62,000 nucleotides of DNA from Cryptomeria japonica (lineage: Eukaryota; Streptophyta; Pinopsida; Cupressales; Cupressaceae), in contig NC_081415.1 in assembly GCF_030272615.1 (NCBI RefSeq), positions 366,181,667 through 366,243,666 of the forward strand, written 5' to 3'. Positions within the stretch are counted from its first letter, which is position 1. Each line of letters starts with the position of its first letter. A program made the position numbers and the translations under genes. Shown piece by piece: positions 55,050 through 62,000 of this stretch. The notes beneath the pieces are model-generated. The model did no database searches and had not been told where the DNA came from. It saw only the letters and a program-made list of their open reading frames with translations.

Positions 55050-58000
55050 ATGGTGTCATAAGGGGTCATATGGTGTCCTACAACCCCTTAGAACACCATA
55101 TGACCCCTTAAGACACCATATTGGGTCGTTATGGGTCCTATGGTGTCCTAAGGGGTCATATTGTGTCCTACAACCCCTTAGAACACCATAGGACCCCTTA
55201 GGACACAATTTGGTGTCTTAAGGGGTCGTATGGTGTCCTAAGGGGTCGTAGGACACCATATGACCCCTATGGACACCATAGGACCCCTTATGACACCATA
55301 TGGTGTTGTTAGGGGTCATATGGTGTCCATAGGGGTCATAAGGGGTCATGTGACACCATATGACCCCTTAAGACACCAAATTGTGTCATTGTGGGTCATA
55401 TTGTGTCCTAATGGGTCATATTGTGTCATATGACCCCTTAAGATATCATATGACCCCATAGGACACAATATGACCCATTATGATACCATATGACCCATTA
55501 GGACATAATATGACCCATAACGACACCATATAGTGTCATAAGGGGTTGTATATTGTCCTTAGGGGTCATATGGTGTCCCATGACCCCTTATGACCCCTTA
55601 GGACACCATACGACGTGTTATGACACCATATTGGGTCATTATGGGTCCTATGGTGTCCTAAGGGGTCATATTATGTCCTACGACCCCTTAGGACACCATA
55701 TGACCCCTAACAAAACAATTTGGTGTCTTAAGGGATCATATGGTGTCTTAAGGGGTCATATTGTGTCCTACAAGCCCTTAGGACACCATATGACCCCTAA
55801 TAACACAATTTGGTGTCTTAAGGGGTCCTATGGTGTCCTAAGGGGTCGTAGGACACCATATGACCCCTATGGACACCATAGGACCCCTTATGACACCATA
55901 TGCTATCATTAGGGGTCATATGGTGTCCTAAGGGGTCATAAGGGGTCATGGGACACCATATGACTCCTAAGGACAACATACGAGCCTTTATGACACCATA
56001 TGGTGTCGTTAGGGGTCCTATGGTATCCCAAGGGGTCATTTTGTGTCCCGGGACCCCTTAGTACACCATATGACCCTTTAAGACACCAAATTGTGTCGTT
56101 ATGGGTCATATTGTGTCATATTACTCCTTTAAGACATCATATGACCCCTTAGGACGCTATATGACCCCTTAAGACACCAAATTGTGTCATTATGGGTCAT
56201 ATTGTGTCATATGACCCCTTTAAGACATCATATGACCCCTTAGGACACAATATGACCCCTTATGACACCATATTGGGTTGCTTTGGGTCCTATGGTTTCC
56301 TAAGGGGTTATATTATGTCCTATGACCCCTTAGGAAACCATATGACCCATAACGACACAATTTGGTATCTTAAGGAGTAATATGGTGCCTAGGACACCAT
56401 ATGACCCCTTATGACACCATATGGTGTCATAAGGGGCCATATTGTGTCCTAAGGGGTCATCAGGGGTCATGGGACACCATATGACCCCTTAAGACACCAA
56501 ATTGTGTCGTTATGGGTCATATTGTGTCCTAAGGGGTCATGGGACAACATACAACCCCTAAGGACACAATAAGAACCCTAATGACACCATATGGTGTCAT
56601 AAGGTGTCCTATGGTATCCATAGGGGTCAACTGGTGTCCTACGACTCCTTAGGACACCATATGACCCCTTAAGACACCAAATTATGTCGCTATGGGTCAT
56701 ATTGTGTCCTAAGGAGTCATGGGACAACATATGACCCCTTATGACACCATATAACCCCTAACGACACCATCCAGGGTCGCTTGGGTCCTATAGTGTCCTA
56801 AGGGGCCATATTGTGTCCTACAACCCCTTAGCACACCATATGACCCATAACAACTCAATTTGATGTCTTAAGGGGTCATATGGTGTCCTAGGACACCATA
56901 TGACCCCCATGGATACCATATAACCCCTATGGACACCATATGACCCCTAATGACACCATATGGTGTCATAAGGGGTTGTATGTTGTCCTCAGGGATCATA
57001 TGGTGTCTCATGACCCCTTATGACCCCTTAGGACACCATATGAACCGTTATGACACTATATTGCATTGTTATGGGTCATATGGTGTCCTAAGGGGTCATA
57101 TTATGTCCTATGACCCCTTAGGATACCATGTCACCCCTAACAAGACAATTTGGTGTCTTAAGTGGTCATATGGTGTCCTAAGGGGTCATATTATGTCCTA
57201 CAACCCCTTAGGACACCATATGACCCCTAACAACACAATTTGGTGCCTTAATGGGTCCTATGGTGTCCTACGGGGTTGTAGGACACCATATGACCCGTAT
57301 GGACACCATAGGACCCCTTATGACACCATATGGTGTCGTTAGGGGTCATATGGTGTCCATAGGGTTCACAAGGGGTTATGGGACACCATATGACCCCTTA
57401 AGACACCAATTGTATTGTTATGGGTCATATTATGTCATATGACCCCTTTAAGACATCATATGACCCCTTAGGACACAATATGACCCATTATGACACCATA
57501 TTGGGTTGCTATGGGTCCTATGGTGTCCTAAGGGGTCATATTGTGTCCTACGACCCCTTAGAACACCATATGACCCATACGACATAATTTGGTGTCTTAA
57601 GGGGTCATATGGTGTCCTAAGGGGTCATATGTTGTCCCATGACCCCTTAGGACACAATATGACCCATAACGACACAATTTGGTGTCTTACAGGGTCAAAT
57701 TGTGTCCTAAGGTCTCATGGGACAACACATGACCCCTTAGGACACCATATGACCCCTAACGACACCATATGGTGTCATAAGGGGTCATATGGTGTCCTAC
57801 GACCCCTTATAACACTATGTGGCCCCTTTAGACACCAAATTATGTTGTTATGGATCATACTGTGTCCTAAGGGGTCATGGGACAACATATGACCCCTTAG
57901 GATACCATATGACCCCTAGCGAAACCATATGGTGTCATAAGGGGTCCTATGGTGTCCATAGGGGTCATATGGTGTCCTACAACCCCTTAGGATACCATAT

Positions 58001-59071
58001 GACCCCTTAAGACACCATATTGGGTTGTTATTTGTCTGATGGTGTCCTAAGGGGTCATATTATATCCTACGACCCCTTAGGACATCATAGGATCGCTTAG
58101 GACATGATTGTGTGTCCTAAGTGATCCTATGATGTCCTAAGGGGTCATAGGAAACAATATGACCCATTAGGACACCATATAACCCCTTATGACACCATAT
58201 GGTGTCGTTAGGGGTCATATGGTGTCCATAGGGGTCATAAGGGGTCATGGGACACCATACGACCCCTTAAGGCACCAAATTGTGTCGTTATGGGTCATAT
58301 TGTGTCTTAATGGGTCATATTGTGTCATATGACCCCTTTAAGAAATCATATTACTCCTTAAGACACAATATGATGCCTTATGACACCATATTGGGTCACT
58401 TTAGGTCCTATGGTGTCCTAAGGGGTCATATTGTGTCCTACGACCCCTTAGGACACCATATGACCCATAATGACACAATTTGGTGTCTTAAGGGGTCATA
58501 TGGTATCCCTATGGACACCATATGACCCCTAACAAAACCATATGATGTCATAAGGGGTCGTATGTTGTCCTTAGGGGTCATATGGTGTCCCATGAACCCT
58601 TATGACCCCTTAGGACATCATACGACCTGTTATGACACCATATTGGGTTGTTATGGGTCCTATGGTGTCCTAAGGGGTCATTATGTCCTCTGACCCCTTA
58701 GGACACAATATGATCCCTAACAACACAATTTGGTGTCATAAGGGGTCCTATGGTGTCCATAGGGTTCATATGGTATCCTACAACCCCTTAGGACACCATA
58801 CGACCCCTTAAGACACTATATTGGGTTGTTATGGGTCCTATGGTGTCCTAAGGGGTCATATTGTGTCTTACAACCCCTTAGGACACTATATGACCCCTAA
58901 TGACACCATATGGTGTCATAAGGGGTCCTATTATGTCCATAGGGGTCATATGGTGTCCTACGACCCCTTAGGACACCATATGACCCCTTAAGACACCATA
59001 TTGGGTCGTTATGGGTCCTATGGTGTCCTAAGGGGTCATATTGTGTCCTACAACCCCTTAGGACACCATAT
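55050..59071. repeat. 10-bp-unit satellite in both orientations, right part
   Basis: Over 4 kb consists of decamers TGGTGTCCTA and AGGGGTCATA and their complements TGACCCCTTA and GGACACCATA. Blocks of two to four decamers switch orientation repeatedly. The phase of ten is held over long distances: at 55141 and at 58961 the decamers start in the same register. A landmark close to ATATTGGGTCGTTATGGGTC recurs about ten times at irregular distances of 170-790 bases. Long open frames arise on both strands (for example 55553-55912, 56950-57342, 57506-57892) only because the repeat lacks stops. Confidence 0.95.
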
Positions 59072-60133
59072 TGTTGGTATTATGGATGTGTTGCATTAGT
59101 TTTGTCATTGATGTCAACACTTATCAACACTTATCCTTCTAGAGATCTTTGGTTATGTTGAACCGACACATTATGTTCACTGGCAAGTTCAGTGACTTAT
59201 GCACAATCACTGGTATTTGGTTCACTGACACTGAGGATGACATGTTATCATTAGGAGATCACTTGGTTATGTCGAAGAAATGGTTTGGACACTTGGTTTT
59301 GGTATTTTTGTTATTGGTCTAATCGGGTTGACATATTTGCTATTACAGGAAAATTGGTCTAGGTTACGGACTGATATGCATTATCTATTCCAGATCAACA
59401 CGACACGTTATGGAGATGATTTAATCAATTGGTATTATTGTAATTGTATTGAGCCAACATGATGTATCACATCTTGCCTTGTTGTAATTGATTTAATTAT
59501 AATATTCTTTATGAGCCGACCTACACATTTGGTCTTAGGTCTTGGTATATATGTAAGATCTCATTTGTGAGATGATGTAAGTGAGGTAATAGAAAAAGGT
59601 GTATGGTTATGGTATTGTAACATGGTATGTGTGAATATAGAAGATCATATGAGGAGACCATAGAGAAGGTGGTTATCAGAGCTTAACTAGTACTGAATTC
59701 AGCATTGGAGATGCTACTTTGAGCAGTACATTATTATTGGATTTAATCATCCAATTGTAGTCAATGTGACTCCTATTTTGTGTTTGACCAGTGAGATCTA
59801 GGCGGTTGGCCTTTCTGCATGTGCAAACCCCATTTGTACACACATATTATCTGTAGTAGTATCATCTGATTGTGGGTAAGGTTTCCCACTATGGTTTTTC
59901 CCCTTACAGGGTTTTCACGTACAAATCTTTGTGTTATGTGTTGTGGATGTTGTTTCTCTTTCTGTTTCATGCATTAAGTTTCACCGATATTGATATTAAT
60001 TGTTAATCTGTTAACCGACATTAAGATTAGTTTACTGGTATTATGTATCAAGTTTGATTAAGTTATATTTGGGTTGAAATTAATAGAGAACTGATTCACC
60101 CCCCCCCCTCTCAATTGCCTCCGGGTCCTAACA
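59072..60133 (+). repeat. 5' LTR of Copia element
   Basis: Runs from TGTTGGTATTATGG to GGGTCCTAACA. It has ACTGATTCACCCCCCCCC at about 60090 as in the other Copia LTRs, and is followed by a perfect primer site. The partner LTR is outside the window. Confidence 0.85.
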
Positions 60134-60134
60134 A

Positions 60135-60148
60135 TTGGTATCAGAGCC
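60135..60148 (+). other. Primer-binding site, tRNA-Met
   Basis: TTGGTATCAGAGCC is complementary to the 3' end of initiator tRNA-Met, the standard Copia primer. It starts two bases after the LTR. Confidence 0.93.
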
Positions 60149-60190
60149 TAGTCCTCTTTTTGCAGAAGTTTAACAACTTGAGGAGATTCT

Positions 60191-61075
60191 ATGGAAACTA
60201 ACTTTTTCTGGAAGGACAGTCCAAAAATTGATGGATCTAACTATGGTATATGGAAGATCAGAATGGAGACATGTCTGAATTGCATTGGAAAAGACATATG
60301 GTATGTTACAAAGAATGGCTATGTTGGTCCTACACCGAATCAACCTAATCCACCAACATTGGGTAAGGATCAAGAGAATGATTGCAAAGCAAGAGAAGCA
60401 CTCTTGAGCACCTTGTCAGATCAGGAAATCATGGGATTATCAGACCGATCTACTCCTAAAGATATTTGAGATAAATTGGAGACATTGAATGAAGGAGATA
60501 CCATTGTCAAAATTGTAAAACTGGAATGCTTTCAGGTCAGGTATGAAAATTTGAAAATGGAAGAAGATGAAAGATTTTTACTCTTATGGAAAGGGTTAAT
60601 GAAATTATTTTGGGAATACAATGTTGTGGAGGTTCCTTAAGTGAAGATGAAATTGTATCTAAAGTTTTGAGAGCATTGCCACCGACATACAAAATGAAAG
60701 TAACTACTATTAATGAGTTGAGAACAATGCCTAATACATCAGTATCTAGAGATACCTTGGTTGGAAAACTTTTAGCATTTGAGCTTGAGGAATTTGGTCT
60801 TGTTGCTACAATTAAAACATATTTAGCCTTCAAAGCATCATCATTTGCATCATCATCATCATCTGATAAATCTAATTGAAAAACACTTTATGCAAGAGAA
60901 CTTGAAGATATCAGGAGGGAAAATGAAGAACTGGAAGAAATTGAAGCACTATTTGCAAGGAAAATGCCAAAAGGTCCTATTGGAAGTAAGTATGAAGGTT
61001 AAGCACCATTTAAAAGTTTTAAGTGCAATAAAGTTGGTCATATGGCATCTAGATGTCCTGATAGACATGCAAGAT
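60191..61075 (+). pseudogene. gag: Copia gag (UBN2 domain and zinc knuckle)
   Basis: Starts at the ATG at 60191, shortly after the primer site: METNFFWKDSPKIDGSNYGI, then WKIRMETCLNCIG and KAREALLSTLSDQEIMGLSD. TGA at 60467 replaces the usual Trp of the next segment. The capsid-like UBN2 domain continues in another frame after a shift near 60575: MERVNEIILGIQCCGGSLSE, KVLRALPPTYKMKVTTINEL and SRDTLVGKLLAFELEEFG (60586-60879). After another stop and shift comes the knuckle SFKCNKVGHMASRCPD (about 61012-61060), where the first of the CCHC cysteines has become Ser. It would form the particle and bind RNA. Confidence 0.85.
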
Positions 61076-62000
61076 TAAGAGAAGAAGCTAAAAGAACATA
61101 TAAGCCTAACCCTCAATATCAGAGATACAGATTTAAGAAGAATAGAGACAAATCATGTTACTATGCTGATGAAGGAGTTACTGATGATTCTGATGAAGAA
61201 CTGACAGACAATGGATGGGCTTTTGTTGCAATAACAGAAGATCAATTGGCACCTATTGTTCCACCAGTAGAGCAGGCCCTGACAGCTAAAATTAAAGAAA
61301 AGGATGAATGGATTATAGATTCTGGATGTTCACATCATATGACTGGTGACAAAAGTAAATTCTTATCTTTTCAGGGATACAATGGAGGTCTAGTAAGATT
61401 TGGAGATGAAAAAGCTTGTTTAATCAGAGGAAAAGACACTATATCTTTTAATGGTAAGCACAATACTGACAACATTTATTATGTTGAAGGTTTGAAGCAT
61501 AATCTTTTGAGTGTTGGTCAGTTAGATGAAAAAGGATTTCAGTTACAATTCAAGAATGGTAAATGAAAAATCATGAATAGAACTAGTTTGGAGATTACAA
61601 CCGGTAATCAGACTAGAGGTAATATCTTTCATTTGAACAAAAATGAAAAGACATGCTTGATTGCACATATTGATGAAAGTTGGCTATGGCATAAAAGACT
61701 CTGTCATATGAATTTTGATTGCATTATAAAGATTAGTTAAACAAAGGCAGTAAGGGATTTACCTAAGATTGTAAAACCTCATAATCCAGTATGTAAGGAA
61801 TGTCAAATGGGAAAGAAAGTTAGAACAACTTTTAAGAGTATTTCTGAGAAATCCAATAATATTCTTGATTTAATTCATGCTGACTTGTGTGATCTGACAA
61901 GAACAAGAAATCTACAGGGAGATAGATACTTTATGCTAATAATTGATGATTAATCTAGAATGTGTTGGGTTACTTTTCTCAGGGAGAAATCAAAAGCTTT
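61042..62000 (+). pseudogene. Copia protease and integrase N-terminal part
   Basis: The open piece 61042-61566 holds the protease: EWIIDSGCSHHMTGDKSKF (active-site DSG), VRFGDEKACLIRGKDTISF and NIYYVEGLKHNLLSVGQLD. TGA at 61564 then interrupts. Beyond it come the GAG-pre-integrase block SWLWHKRLCHMNF (zinc His pair), CKECQMGKKV (Cys pair) and the start of the integrase core, DLIHADLCDLT (first catalytic Asp, about 61878). Further stops lie at 61738 and 61951. The core is cut by the window edge. Confidence 0.87.

Larger units (their letters stand above)
59072..62000 (+). mobile_element. Copia retrotransposon, 5' part (continues beyond window)
   Basis: LTR, primer site, gag with UBN2-type domain, zinc knuckle, protease, and integrase to the window edge. 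LTR and gag match the autonomous Copia (Tork-like) type of conifers. It inserted at, or forms, the right border of the 10-bp satellite. RT and RNase H would lie to the right. Its LTR ends resemble those of the element at 30880-55049. Stops and frameshifts in gag and integrase show it is defective. Confidence 0.9.

Noticed and set aside
55553-58525. Long open frames with repeated peptides such as MVSYDPLGHHMTP
   Set aside because: They are translations of the 10-bp satellite, exist on both strands and in several frames, and vanish where the repeat varies. No start context or domain supports a protein.
55050-59071. CRISPR-like array
   Set aside because: The repeat is continuous with no unique spacers, occurs in both orientations, and the window is plant nuclear DNA.
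59280-59462. 60-residue open frame with a membrane-like segment
   Set aside because: Lies inside the Copia LTR; no support in the related LTRs.
1-62000. Host single-copy gene
   Set aside because: No stretch shows plant housekeeping domains with intact exons. Every domain recognised belongs to a mobile element family.

Overview
The window looks like intergenic repeat DNA from a large seed-plant genome, most likely a conifer or another gymnosperm. It is AT-rich, contains no host gene I can recognise, and is almost entirely nested and broken transposable elements plus satellite DNA. The Copia gag near 60.2 kb and the retroelement accessory ORFs look like conifer sequences I know, but the species is inference. 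There are no bacterial features, tRNA or rRNA genes, or CRISPR arrays. Nearly every coding region carries stops or frameshifts.

Layout. (1) 1-3317: 3' end of a Tat-lineage Ty3/gypsy element on +, with an antisense plant-mobile-domain (PMD) gene remnant, polypurine tract and 3' LTR. (2) 3318-18560: a second Ty3/gypsy family. An accessory ORF ('ORF-X') occurs twice in direct orientation, at 4315-7242 and 16579-18560. Between the copies lie a probable LTR (7431-8262), a tRNA-Arg-like primer-binding site, gag, protease, an archaeal-type RNase H placed before the reverse transcriptase, RT, RNase H and integrase. The simplest reading is two tandem elements sharing one LTR. (3) 18561-20150: a Copia LTR-like fragment and a minus-strand gypsy integrase remnant. 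(4) About 20158-30437: a candidate two-gene DNA transposon bounded by iterated GGATATCCAAT motifs. It holds a spliced plus-strand gene, a 359-bp satellite array (6.6 copies) and a minus-strand 'DFAENY' transposase-like gene. An AT satellite carrying a complete 344-bp miniature LTR retrotransposon sits in its left end. (5) 30521-30879 and 55050-59071: one satellite built from a 10-bp unit in both orientations, cut in two by a retrotransposon. (6) 30880-55049: that insertion, a non-autonomous Copia-like element with gag-like zinc knuckles and a large accessory ORF ('ORF-Y') but no pol. (7) 34630-52037: a minus-strand Tat element, with LTRs, PBS, PPT, a near-matching target duplication, gag-PR-Gpatch-RT-RNH-aRNH-IN and an antisense PMD gene, inserted inside ORF-Y. 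(8) 59072-62000: the 5' part of an autonomous-type Copia element inserted at the satellite's right edge.

How the parts relate. The order of insertion can be read directly: satellite first, then the Copia-like element into it, then the Tat element into ORF-Y. The non-autonomous element shares LTR end sequences and a tRNA-Met-type PBS with the Copia element at 59-62 kb, so the latter's family could have mobilised it. Three retroelement groups carry accessory ORFs with a similar short motif (PMD antisense in Tat, ORF-X sense after gypsy pol, ORF-Y in place of Copia pol). This suggests a PMD-like class of retroelement accessory proteins and is the most interesting hypothesis here.
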